Shown in pieces: positions 1 through 5,909 of a stretch of DNA of 6,178 bases; the first letter of the stretch is position 1, and every line of letters starts with the position of its first letter. The stretch comes from Acidobacteriaceae bacterium (GTDB lineage Bacteria > Acidobacteriota > Terriglobia > Terriglobales > Acidobacteriaceae): contig JAICMT010000099.1 in the NCBI GenBank assembly GCA_025929125.1, positions 1-6,178 of the forward strand. The letters run 5' to 3'. Made by a program: the position numbers and the translations under genes. The notes under the pieces are model-generated. The model was not told where the DNA came from, did no database searches, and saw only the letters and a program-made list of their open reading frames with translations.

Positions 1-2
1 AT

Positions 3-1775
3 CCGGAGCGGGCGCTGGATCGGCGCAATCTGGTGCTGGATGCCATGGTGGAGAACCATGCCATCACCCGCAGCGACGCGGAGCGCGGCAAGGCCGCCGC
101 CCCGCTTAAGCTGGCGCCGCTGAACGTGGAGGCCAGCGATGCGCCCTATTTTGTTGATCTGGTGAAGGATAACCTGACCAGCCACTTTAGCGATCAGGAG
201 CTGGCAGGGGGAAATTACCACGTTTACAGCACACTCGATCCTGACTTGCAGCGGGGTGCGGCTCAGGCGGTCTCAGAGGGACTGAAGGTAGTGGACGCTA
301 AGCTGTTGAAACTGCGCACCCGCCGCATCAAGATCGGCAAAGGCCGCAAAGCCAAGTACGAAACCCGAGTCCTGCCTGGCCCAGATGCGCAAGTAGCGCT
401 GGTGGCGATAGATCCCCACACCGGCCATATGCTGGCCCTGGTGGGTGGCCGCAATTACGCCTTCAGCCAATTGGACCACGCGGTGGCGAAGCGGCCCACG
501 GGCTCCATTTTCAAGCCCTTTGTTTACGCCGCAGCCATCAACACGGCTCTTAGCGGAGGGGTTCCTCCGGCGAATTTTGCTGCCGCAGCCGCAAACAGTT
601 CCAGCAGCACCGTCCCCACTCCCGCCAATGCCGCTACCCCGGCTAGTGCCACCCCCCAACAACCCGCGAGTGCACCCCCTGAGCCGGCGCCTGTGGCAAC
701 GCCCACGGCTCCCGTGGTAATCACTCCCGTAACGCTGGTCAACGATGAGCCGACCACCTTCAGCTACGGCGACCAGATCTATGAGCCGCGCAATTACAGA
801 GACGAGTATCACGGCCAGGTAACCGCCCGTTACGCTCTGGCACTTTCGCTGAATAATGCCACCGTGGCGCTGGCGCAACTGGTGGGCTATGACAAGGTTG
901 CCGATCTGGCCCGAGCCGCCGGCATTAATTCAGTGAAAGCCACGCCGGCGATGGCTTTGGGCGCTTATGACGCGACCCCGTTGGACATGGCTTCCGCCTA
1001 TACCGTTTTTGCCAACGGCGGAGTGAAGTTGAGCCCTGTGCTGATCAACTCGGTGCGTAATGCGAAGGGCGACGTGCTGGCCAACTATCAGGCGGAGCAG
1101 AAGCCGGTGCTCGATGCCAGGGTGGCCTACATCATGACCAACATGATGGCAGGCGTGCTCAACTACGGAACCGCCTACGGGGTGCGCGCCGCCGGCTTTA
1201 ACGCGCCAGCCGCTGGTAAGACCGGCACTTCCCACGATGCCTGGTTCGCGGGATACACCAGCGACCTGCTCTGCATTGTGTGGGTGGGTTATGACGATTA
1301 CAGCGATATCCGCCTGAGCGGAGCTGAAATTGCCGCCCCGATTTGGACTGACTTCATGAAACGGGCGGTGACCTTGCCCGAGTACCGGGACGTCTCGGAT
1401 TTCGAGCAACCAACCGGCGTGGTAAACGTACAGCTCGATAAGGTAACGAACGCCTTGGCGACCTCCACCTGCCCGAATGATTATGTGGCCGCGTTTATAG
1501 CCGGCACCGAACCCACCGAGACCTGCGATCAGGCCATGGGCGAACACCGCGGGTTCCTGGCTCGCATCTTAGGATTGGGAGGAGCTAAGCCCCTGCCCCC
1601 GCCGCCCCCCGGGCAGCCCCCTAACGCCCAAGCCGGGCAGCAAACGGCCGGAGCCCAGGGACAAGCCGCTGACGCGGACAAAAAGAAAAAAGGTTTGTTC
1701 GGCAAAATTGTGGGTATCTTTAAGGAGGACGACAAGCCAACGGCTCCGTCCCCGCCGCCCAGCCAGCCTCATTAA
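3..1775 (+). CDS. Class A penicillin-binding protein (peptidoglycan transpeptidase part), 5'-truncated by the window edge
   Basis: This is the C-terminal part of a bifunctional peptidoglycan synthase, which polymerises and cross-links murein on the outer face of the inner membrane. The reading frame is open from base 3. The first residues (PERALDRRNLVLDAMVEN) match the segment that ends the glycosyltransferase (GT51) domain, so the true start lies upstream and the GTG at 33 is internal. The linker motif YSTLDPDLQ follows near 225. The transpeptidase motifs are all present: SIFK with the catalytic Ser at 504-515, SLN at 846-854 and KTGT at 1218-1229. Two oddities stand out. About 51 Ala/Pro/Ser/Thr-rich residues (579-731) are inserted between SxxK and SxN. 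The C-terminus ends in a Pro/Gln/Ala-rich tail with a KKKKGLFGKIVGIFK segment (1680-1724). The stop at 1773-1775 lies 44 bp before the TPR gene, which suggests an operon. The family call is secure; the exact paralogue is not. Confidence 0.95.
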   Translation, partial: PERALDRRNLVLDAMVENHAITRSDAERGKAAAPLKLAPLNVEASDAPYFVDLVKDNLTSHFSDQELAGGNYHVYSTLDPDLQRGAAQAVSEGLKVVDAKLLKLRTRRIKIGKGRKAKYETRVLPGPDAQVALVAIDPHTGHMLALVGGRNYAFSQLDHAVAKRPTGSIFKPFVYAAAINTALSGGVPPANFAAAAANSSSSTVPTPANAATPASATPQQPASAPPEPAPVATPTAPVVITPVTLVNDEPTTFSYGDQIYEPRNYRDEYHGQVTARYALALSLNNATVALAQLVGYDKVADLARAAGINSVKATPAMALGAYDATPLDMASAYTVFANGGVKLSPVLINSVRNAKGDVLANYQAEQKPVLDARVAYIMTNMMAGVLNYGTAYGVRAAGFNAPAAGKTGTSHDAWFAGYTSDLLCIVWVGYDDYSDIRLSGAEIAAPIWTDFMKRAVTLPEYRDVSDFEQPTGVVNVQLDKVTNALATSTCPNDYVAAFIAGTEPTETCDQAMGEHRGFLARILGLGGAKPLPPPPPGQPPNAQAGQQTAGAQGQAADADKKKKGLFGKIVGIFKEDDKPTAPSPPPSQPH

Positions 1776-1807
1776 GGCGGCAGCGGCCGGTTGTGGGGAC
1801 CGGTCGC

Positions 1808-1814
1808 AGGAGGT
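1808..1814 (+). promoter_or_regulatory. Shine-Dalgarno sequence of the TPR gene
   Basis: AGGAGGT lies 5 nt before the ATG at 1820. This decides the start of the TPR gene, because an in-frame GTG at 1793 has no such site and would place nine extra residues before the signal peptide. A short hairpin (CCGGT 1787-1791 with ACCGG 1799-1803) ends 4 nt before the site and would leave it exposed. Confidence 0.85.
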
Positions 1815-1819
1815 GCATT

Positions 1820-2647
1820 ATGCCTCGCGTTCGTGGCCGCACGTTGAGCCATTCAGCCTTTCTGTTGCTGGCGCTTGCCTGTGCCGCAGCCTGCCTCACG
1901 CAGCCCAAAGCCTTTGCCCAACTGGAAGTAGCTCCGCCCCTACTCCGGGCGGTGGAGCCTCCTCCCAGGGACTGGACCAGCCAGCAACTGGAGGAGCGCG
2001 CCGACTCGCTGCGCGCCCAGAAGCTCTATCTGGACGCGATTGACTATTACAAGGCCGCGGAAAAAAGCCGCAAGACGCGCAGCGCCGCTCTCTACAACAA
2101 AATCGGTATTACTGAGCTGCAGATGCAGCGCTTCCATGATGCCGACAAGGACTTCCACCGCGCCATCAAAGCGGACAAGAAATATGCCGATGGCTACAAC
2201 AACCTGGGTGTCATCTATTACCTGAACAAGAAGTACGGGAAGGCAGTCAAACAGTATCGCAAGGCGATAAAAATCTACGAGCAGTCCGCCTCCTACCACA
2301 GCAATCTGGCCGCAGCTTACTTCTCGCAGAAAAAATTCGAGACTGCCATGGTGGAGTATGCCCGGGCCCTGCAGCTGGACCCCGAAATTTTTGAGCGCAC
2401 CTCCCAAACCGGGGTGGCGGCGCAGATGTCCTCCCCGGAGGACCGCGCCCATTACGACTACATGGTCGCGAAAATGTATGCCCAGATGGGGATTGCAGAC
2501 CGTTCCCTGCTCTATCTGCGCAAAGCCATGGAGGAGGGTTACAAGGGGATTGATGCCGTTTACAAGGATTCCGAGTTCGCCGGGCTGCGCAAAGACCCCC
2601 GGTTTCTCGAGTTGATGAAGGCCCGGCCCCAGGCTATTCCCAATTAA
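1820..2647 (+). CDS. Secreted tetratricopeptide-repeat protein
   Basis: The predicted protein has 275 residues. It begins with a Sec-type signal peptide: basic residues at 3-7, a hydrophobic core at about 13-26, and a likely cleavage site AFA|Q after residue 33. The Cys residues in the core do not form a good lipobox, so a soluble periplasmic protein is more likely than a lipoprotein. TPR-like helical pairs follow at about 55-83, 88-121, 122-155 and 156-189, with a further pair at about 210-243. Clear TPR signatures include YADGYNNLGVIYYLNKKYGK and YHSNLAAAYFSQKKFETA. The end (SEFAGLRKDPRFLELM) is typical of bacterial TPR proteins. TPRs bind peptides and build scaffolds, so a role in organising the peptidoglycan synthase encoded just upstream is plausible but is inference from co-orientation and the 44-bp spacing. 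No enzymatic motif is visible and no specific family name can be given. Confidence 0.9.
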   Translation: MPRVRGRTLSHSAFLLLALACAAACLTQPKAFAQLEVAPPLLRAVEPPPRDWTSQQLEERADSLRAQKLYLDAIDYYKAAEKSRKTRSAALYNKIGITELQMQRFHDADKDFHRAIKADKKYADGYNNLGVIYYLNKKYGKAVKQYRKAIKIYEQSASYHSNLAAAYFSQKKFETAMVEYARALQLDPEIFERTSQTGVAAQMSSPEDRAHYDYMVAKMYAQMGIADRSLLYLRKAMEEGYKGIDAVYKDSEFAGLRKDPRFLELMKARPQAIPN

Positions 2648-2755
2648 GCCGGAGCCAAAAAAAATTTAGCCGCCGGCGAAACTTTTCGCTTCCAAAAGGG
2701 TATAAGTGATTAAAGCCTCCTGAAAGCAACAGGGTGAGTAAGGAGAAACGGTAAA

Positions 2756-2813
2756 CCCACTGGCTGCACACCCGAGCACGCCCCAAGCACGCAGCCAGTG
2801 GGCGTTTTTGTTT
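2756..2813 (+). terminator. Rho-independent terminator after the PBP-TPR operon
   Basis: A perfect 12-bp inverted repeat, CCCACTGGCTGC (2756-2767) and GCAGCCAGTGGG (2791-2802), encloses a 23-nt loop. It is followed by CGTTTTTGTTT. The T-run lies on the plus side, so it terminates rightward transcription. It is 108 bp after the TPR stop codon, farther than usual, and the loop is large. It may therefore belong to a separate short transcript rather than only to the operon. Confidence 0.8.
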
Positions 2814-2814
2814 G

Positions 2815-2890
2815 TAGCTGACTAGCTGACTAGCTGAATGGCTAACTAGCTGATTTGCTTCAAGCTAGACGGCTAGTGAGCCAGTCAGCT
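2815..2890. repeat. Degenerate 8-bp tandem repeat (consensus TAGCTGAC)
   Basis: From 2815 the sequence reads in octamers: TAGCTGAC, TAGCTGAC, TAGCTGAA, TGGCTAAC, TAGCTGAT (to 2854). It then continues in decayed form to about 2886. CTAG, rare in many bacterial genomes, occurs five times in about 55 bp. The array is also partly self-complementary. Bases 2816-2834 pair with 2872-2890 at 17 of 19 positions, and CTAGCT (2846-2851) pairs with AGCTAG (2863-2868) inside. The outer stem is followed by TTTT, so it could add to termination. The unit length is not a multiple of three and no ORF is supported here. Confidence 0.8.
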
Positions 2891-2901
2891 TTTTCCCAAT
2901 C

Positions 2902-2941
2902 ACTTAGCCAGGCTGTATTTTTCATTTACTTAGCTGGGCTG
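2902..2941. repeat. 14-bp direct repeat reaching into the kdsC 3' end
   Basis: ACTTAGCCAGGCTG (2902-2915) and ACTTAGCTGGGCTG (2928-2941) match at 12 of 14 positions, 26 bp apart. Both contain TTAGC-type motifs related to the neighbouring octamer array. The second copy encodes the last codons of kdsC, so the end of the protein (SPAK) may derive from repeat sequence. Confidence 0.6.
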
Positions 2942-3543
2942 CGCTCGCGTGTGTACTCGCGTACCACCTCTTCCCATTTGCCCTGCGCTTTCAGGATGTA
3001 CTCCAGCGCGTCGCGCAAGGCCCCCTGTCCTCCATGGTGTTCCGTGACATAGTGGGCTTCCTCCTTGACCTCGGCGCGAGCATTAGCCACAGCCACGGCC
3101 AATCCACAGTTGCGCATGACCGGCAGGTCAATGACGTCATCGCCCACGTAGGCGGCCTGCTCCGGACGTAAGCCTGCCTTGGCCAGGATCTCTTCAAAGA
3201 CCGTCAGCTTGTCCTGGATGCCTTGATAGACGTATTCCAGCTTCAGATCGCGGGCGCGCAGGGCCACCGTCTCCGAGATGCGTTTGGTGATGAGGCCGGT
3301 CTTGATGCCGGCCAGGCGGGCCAGCGAGATGGCGGTGCCGTCGTGGGCGTGGAAGCCCTTGGCCTCCACCATGTTCTGGCTGACAATGCCGAAACCGCCT
3401 TCGCCGCCGTGCTGGCGCGCGTGCTGCTGGGTGGAAAGCTGCGCTCCCGCGGGAGCGGGAAAGAACCAGAGAGTGCCGTCGGTCAGCACCCCATCCACAT
3501 CGAACAGCAGCAGCTTGATTTTGCGGGCGCGTTCCAGGGACAT
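2926..3543 (-). CDS. kdsC: 3-deoxy-D-manno-octulosonate 8-phosphate phosphatase (KdsC-type HAD phosphatase)
   Basis: KdsC hydrolyses KDO-8-phosphate to KDO and phosphate in the cytoplasm, supplying KDO for the lipopolysaccharide inner core. The 205-residue product shows the HAD motifs in order: motif I FDVDGVLTDG (nucleophile Asp15, Asp17), motif II GLITKR (Thr86), a QGIQDK segment with probable catalytic Lys112, and motif III YVGDDVIDLPVM (Asp135, Asp136). The end, GLAVAVANARAEVK followed by LKAQGKWEEV, is characteristic of KdsC. Known homologues are about 180-190 residues; the extra length is mainly a roughly 25-residue insert at about residues 29-60, where KdsC normally has a short turn. 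The start at 3543 was chosen because motif I normally lies 10-15 residues from the N-terminus. An upstream in-frame ATG at 3648 would add 35 unrelated residues. No Shine-Dalgarno sequence precedes either start. HAD specificity cannot be proved from sequence, but the match is good. Confidence 0.9.
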   Translation of the reverse strand: MSLERARKIKLLLFDVDGVLTDGTLWFFPAPAGAQLSTQQHARQHGGEGGFGIVSQNMVEAKGFHAHDGTAISLARLAGIKTGLITKRISETVALRARDLKLEYVYQGIQDKLTVFEEILAKAGLRPEQAAYVGDDVIDLPVMRNCGLAVAVANARAEVKEEAHYVTEHHGGQGALRDALEYILKAQGKWEEVVREYTRERSPAK

Positions 3544-3550
3544 ACCGGGA

Positions 3551-3559
3551 ATGATAGCA
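3551..3559 (-). promoter_or_regulatory. Possible extended -10 promoter for a leaderless kdsC transcript
   Basis: On the minus strand TGCTATCAT (an extended -10 form, TGn-TATCAT) ends 7 nt before the A of the kdsC ATG, so transcription would start at or next to the start codon. This agrees with the absence of a Shine-Dalgarno sequence. The -35 is poor (TTGTTA at 3577-3582, 20-bp spacer). A rival promoter is TTGGTG (3639-3644) with TATCAC (3616-3621) and a 17-bp spacer. Neither is certain. Confidence 0.25.
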
Positions 3560-3698
3560 AAGGGGCCCTTGGCCTTTAACAACTGGCTGTTGCACAGTAG
3601 CGTCGGTGAATGAAAGTGATATTGATATGACGACTTCACACCAATCATCGCCGCTCACCGATTCGTCTGCTCATCTGGGCGCAGAACACTGACATCTA

Positions 3699-4607
3699 TC
3701 AGAACACGTCTAGATCATGGCCGATGACGACCCGTCCATGATAGGTCCGCTGGATCTGTCGCAGTATCTCCTGGAGTCCCGATTCGTTTGCGGCGTTGTG
3801 GTAAACGATCAGCAGACCTGGCTTGGTGCGGTTGGCAATGTCGGCGAGTTGATCCGTGGTCGTGTGATAACGGGCGCGGTAAGCCGGCCAATCGGGTATG
3901 GTCTCCACGTTGTATGTCGTCGACTGCACCTCGTGAATAAGAACATCACAGGGTTGGCAATTGGCGATCAGTTCCTTGCTGGGACTGGTGTCGCCGGAGA
4001 TAACGATGATGCGGTCGGGTGTTTCAAAACGATACCCGAATGCCTGCGGCCACTCTCCGTGTGCAACGGGAAAGGCCTTCACGGTCACGCGGTCGTCTTG
4101 GTACACAACGCCTGGCTTTACATCATGAGCGTGGACGACGAGCGGAGGCGCGTGCTCCATCCCCTGGCTACGGTTCTCGATGTCGCGGCGATAAGCCTCC
4201 CGGAGATGTTTGGTCATATCCTCGGTCCCGTCGGGACCGTACACGTCCAATTTAGTTCGGCCAAATATCCACGGAGTGAGCATCAAGTCTGGATAACCTG
4301 CGGTGTGATCGGAATGCAGGTGCGTGAGGAACGCGACTTTGATTTTTGTCGGCTCAACCGCCGGATATCCCTTTGCTGCAGCTGCTGCCGCGCGTCGAAC
4401 AACTCCCGGACCGAAATCGATCAGGTAGGCACGGTCGCCGACAACGATCGCCGTCGCCGGTCCTGAACGATCCGGATTCGGCCGGGGCGTGCCGGTACCT
4501 AACATGATGATCTTCGTGGATAACCGATCGGCGGCGGTCAAACCGACTGGAGCACCGATGACCGGGAGAGCGAGAGCGAGAGCAAACAGACAGTGATGAA
4601 CTCGCAT
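3699..4607 (-). CDS. Exported metallo-beta-lactamase-fold hydrolase, RNase Z/arylsulfatase-like
   Basis: The product has 302 residues. It opens with a signal peptide (hydrophobic core about 7-23, cleavage probably near GLTA|A at 24-26), so it should act in the periplasm or outside the cell. The MBL fold is clear: a first strand with LGTGTPRP (36-43), LIDFGPG (62-68), the metal motif HLHSDH (96-101), His183 in FPVAHGEWPQAFGYR, Asp206 in ISGDTSPS, His270 in VYHNA and the closing GHDLDVF. This order and the AFGYR segment resemble RNase Z and the AtsA-type arylsulfatases. A secreted location argues against tRNA processing and for a small-molecule ester substrate, but the substrate is unknown. The ATG at 4607 was chosen because GAGGA (4616-4620) lies 8 nt upstream and the -10 box lies just before it. 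An ATG at 4622 and a TTG at 4637 are less suitable. The gene lies 155 bp upstream of kdsC on the same strand, with no evident functional link. Confidence 0.88.
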   Translation of the reverse strand: MRVHHCLFALALALPVIGAPVGLTAADRLSTKIIMLGTGTPRPNPDRSGPATAIVVGDRAYLIDFGPGVVRRAAAAAAKGYPAVEPTKIKVAFLTHLHSDHTAGYPDLMLTPWIFGRTKLDVYGPDGTEDMTKHLREAYRRDIENRSQGMEHAPPLVVHAHDVKPGVVYQDDRVTVKAFPVAHGEWPQAFGYRFETPDRIIVISGDTSPSKELIANCQPCDVLIHEVQSTTYNVETIPDWPAYRARYHTTTDQLADIANRTKPGLLIVYHNAANESGLQEILRQIQRTYHGRVVIGHDLDVF

Positions 4608-4615
4608 AGGCCAGA

Positions 4616-4642
4616 TCCTCATCGAAGTGGCCGCCAATTATA
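4616..4642 (-). promoter_or_regulatory. Promoter -10 box and Shine-Dalgarno of the MBL hydrolase gene
   Basis: On the minus strand a perfect TATAAT (4642 to 4637) would start a transcript near 4630, giving a leader of about 23 nt. The leader contains GAGGA (4620 to 4616), 8 nt before the ATG at 4607. The -35 region at the proper spacing reads ACACCG and is poor, so an activator or a different sigma factor may be involved. The insertion sequence begins only about 52 bp upstream of this box. Confidence 0.5.
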
Positions 4643-4699
4643 GAGCCGCTGGGGGCAGCCGGTGTTGAGCAGAGCGGGCGATTGGCGCTAACAGATGGG

Positions 4700-4714
4700 A
4701 TGAGAAGGCCGGTC
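4700..4714 (+). repeat. Left subterminal inverted repeat of the IS (IRL)
   Basis: ATGAGAAGGCCGGTC is the exact reverse complement of the 15 bases at 6157-6171. The match stops at both sides. It marks the left end of the element together with a few extra outer bases. Confidence 0.9.
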
Positions 4715-4784
4715 TCCCGACGGGATGCTGTACGCTCCCAAGTTATCGACGTGCTCGCAAGCACAAGAGATAAAGGAGACCGGC
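4708..4784 (+). promoter_or_regulatory. Transposase leader: Shine-Dalgarno sequestered by a long-range hairpin
   Basis: GCCGGTCTCC (4708-4717), overlapping IRL, is perfectly complementary to GGAGACCGGC (4775-4784). The latter contains the core of the transposase Shine-Dalgarno AAAGGAG (4772-4778), which is 7 nt before the ATG at 4786. In RNA this 10-bp stem would close over a 57-nt loop that has its own hairpin (GTGCT 4751-4755 with AGCAC 4760-4764) and would hide the ribosome site. A role in limiting transposase translation from read-through transcripts is inference from other insertion sequences that use this strategy. Confidence 0.6.
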
Positions 4785-4785
4785 A

Positions 4786-5889
4786 ATGAAGAAGGTTAGC
4801 ACCGTGGCGGCAATTGAGAGCAGCGATTTTTCTCGACCGAAGCTGACGATCGGTTTGGACCTGGGCGATCGTTCCAGTTGGTACTGCGTGCTGGATGAAC
4901 GAGGCGAGCTGCAAGGGGAGCGGAAGGTGAGCACCACCGCGAAGGCCATGCGCGAGGCGTTCCACCGAATACCGCGCAGCCGCATCGCGCTGGAGACGGG
5001 GACGCATTCCCCCTGGGTGAGTCGGCTGCTGAGCGGGCTGGGCCACGAGGTAATCGTGGCGCACGCGCGCAAGGTGCGGCTGATCGGGGAGAGCCGGCGC
5101 AAGGACGACCGTCTGGACGCACGCACTTTGGCGCGGCTGGCGAGGATCGACCCGCAGTTGCTGTCGCCGGTGAAGCACCGCAGCGCCCAAGCGCAGGCGG
5201 ACCTGACCCTGATCCGGGCGCGAGCGGGACTGGTGCGGGCCCGAACGGCGCTGGTCAACACGGTGCGCAGCCTGGCCAAGTCCTACGGGGAGCGCCTGCG
5301 CAGCTGCAACGTGCGCAACATGGATCCCGAAAAAGCCGAAGGGCTGAGTCCCGAACTGCAGGCCGCGCTGGAGCCACTGCTGAGGACCATCGAGTCGCTG
5401 AGTGCAGGCATCCGCGAGTACAACCAGCGGATCGAAGCGCTGGCCCAACGGAGCTATCCCGAGGTGGCGCTGCTCAAACAGGTCAAGGGCGTGGGCACGC
5501 TGATCGCACTGACCTTTTTGCTGACCCTGGAAGACCCGCATCGCTTCCGCAAGAGCCGAGACGTGGGCTGCTACCTGGGACTGCAGCCAGGGCGAAGAAA
5601 CTCCGGGCAGAGCGAGCCGCAAATGCACATCAGCAAGGAAGGCGACCCCTATCTGCGAACCCTGCTGGTGCAGGGGGCGCAGCACATTCTGGGGCCATTC
5701 GGCACCGACTGCGACCTGCGGCGCTGGGGCCTGAAGCTGGCCGAGCGCGGCGGCAAGAATGGCAAGAAGCGGGCCATCATCGCTACGGCACGCAAGCTGG
5801 CCGTGTTGCTGCATCGGCTGTGGGTTACCGGGGAATCCTACGAACCGCTGCATAACAGCAGATGCCGGGCAGTGCCCGCAGTGGCGTAA
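4786..5889 (+). CDS. IS110-family DEDD transposase
   Basis: The 367-residue protein catalyses RNA-guided recombination of the insertion sequence through a circular intermediate. The N-terminal RuvC-like (DEDD_Tnp_IS110) domain has Asp25 in IGLDLG, Glu70 in IALETGTHS, and Asp108 and Asp111 in KDDRLDARTLARL. A middle helical region covers about 125-225 (coiled-coil-like). The C-terminal Transposase_20 domain begins near LLKQVKGVGTLIA (229-241) and carries the conserved YLGLQPGRRNSGQSE segment; Ser273 is the likely nucleophile, with Ser276 the alternative. ISKEGDPYLRTLL follows as in the family. The length is in the usual 300-400 range and no stop or frameshift is seen, so the gene is probably functional. 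The start is supported by AAAGGAG 7 nt upstream. Base composition resembles the neighbouring genes, so it gives no sign of a recent foreign origin. Confidence 0.95.
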   Translation: MKKVSTVAAIESSDFSRPKLTIGLDLGDRSSWYCVLDERGELQGERKVSTTAKAMREAFHRIPRSRIALETGTHSPWVSRLLSGLGHEVIVAHARKVRLIGESRRKDDRLDARTLARLARIDPQLLSPVKHRSAQAQADLTLIRARAGLVRARTALVNTVRSLAKSYGERLRSCNVRNMDPEKAEGLSPELQAALEPLLRTIESLSAGIREYNQRIEALAQRSYPEVALLKQVKGVGTLIALTFLLTLEDPHRFRKSRDVGCYLGLQPGRRNSGQSEPQMHISKEGDPYLRTLLVQGAQHILGPFGTDCDLRRWGLKLAERGGKNGKKRAIIATARKLAVLLHRLWVTGESYEPLHNSRCRAVPAVA

Positions 5890-5896
5890 ACCAAAA

Positions 5897-5909
5897 CCTT
5901 CCGGGAAGG
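5897..5909 (-). terminator. Short hairpin after the transposase stop, terminator-like on the minus strand
   Basis: CCTTCCGGGAAGG forms a tight 5-bp stem 8 nt after the transposase stop codon. On the plus strand it is followed by AAAAAG; on the minus strand by TTTTGGTTT. It would therefore better stop transcription entering the transposase gene in the antisense direction. On the plus strand it may instead be the 5' boundary of the guide RNA. The stem is short, so confidence is low. Confidence 0.3.

Larger units (their letters stand above)
2648..2925. other. Convergent intergenic region
   Basis: This lies between the stop codons of the rightward TPR gene and the leftward kdsC gene. It contains an A-rich stretch (2657-2667), a TATAAG box at 2701-2706 that could be a weak -10 element, the terminator, and the octamer array. 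No coding sequence is supported. No T-tailed hairpin was seen that would terminate leftward kdsC transcription. Confidence 0.7.

Noticed and set aside
273..878. 201-codon minus-strand open frame inside the PBP gene
   Set aside because: It is opposite the catalytic SxxK/SxN region of a well-supported gene, and the product has no domain features.
2815..2890. CRISPR-like array
   Set aside because: The units are 8 bp, contiguous, degenerate and without spacers, and there is no cas gene nearby.
3560..3570. AAGGGGCCCTT near-palindrome upstream of kdsC as an operator
   Set aside because: It is short and GC-rich with no nearby regulator gene or second copy, so it cannot be told from chance.
3717..4466. 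249-codon plus-strand open frame opposite the MBL gene
   Set aside because: The minus-strand frame carries the complete MBL motif set; this one has none.
4605..4637. Longer N-terminus for the MBL protein from TTG 4637 or ATG 4622
   Set aside because: The TTG overlaps the -10 box, and the Shine-Dalgarno GAGGA fits only the ATG at 4607, which also gives a normal signal peptide.
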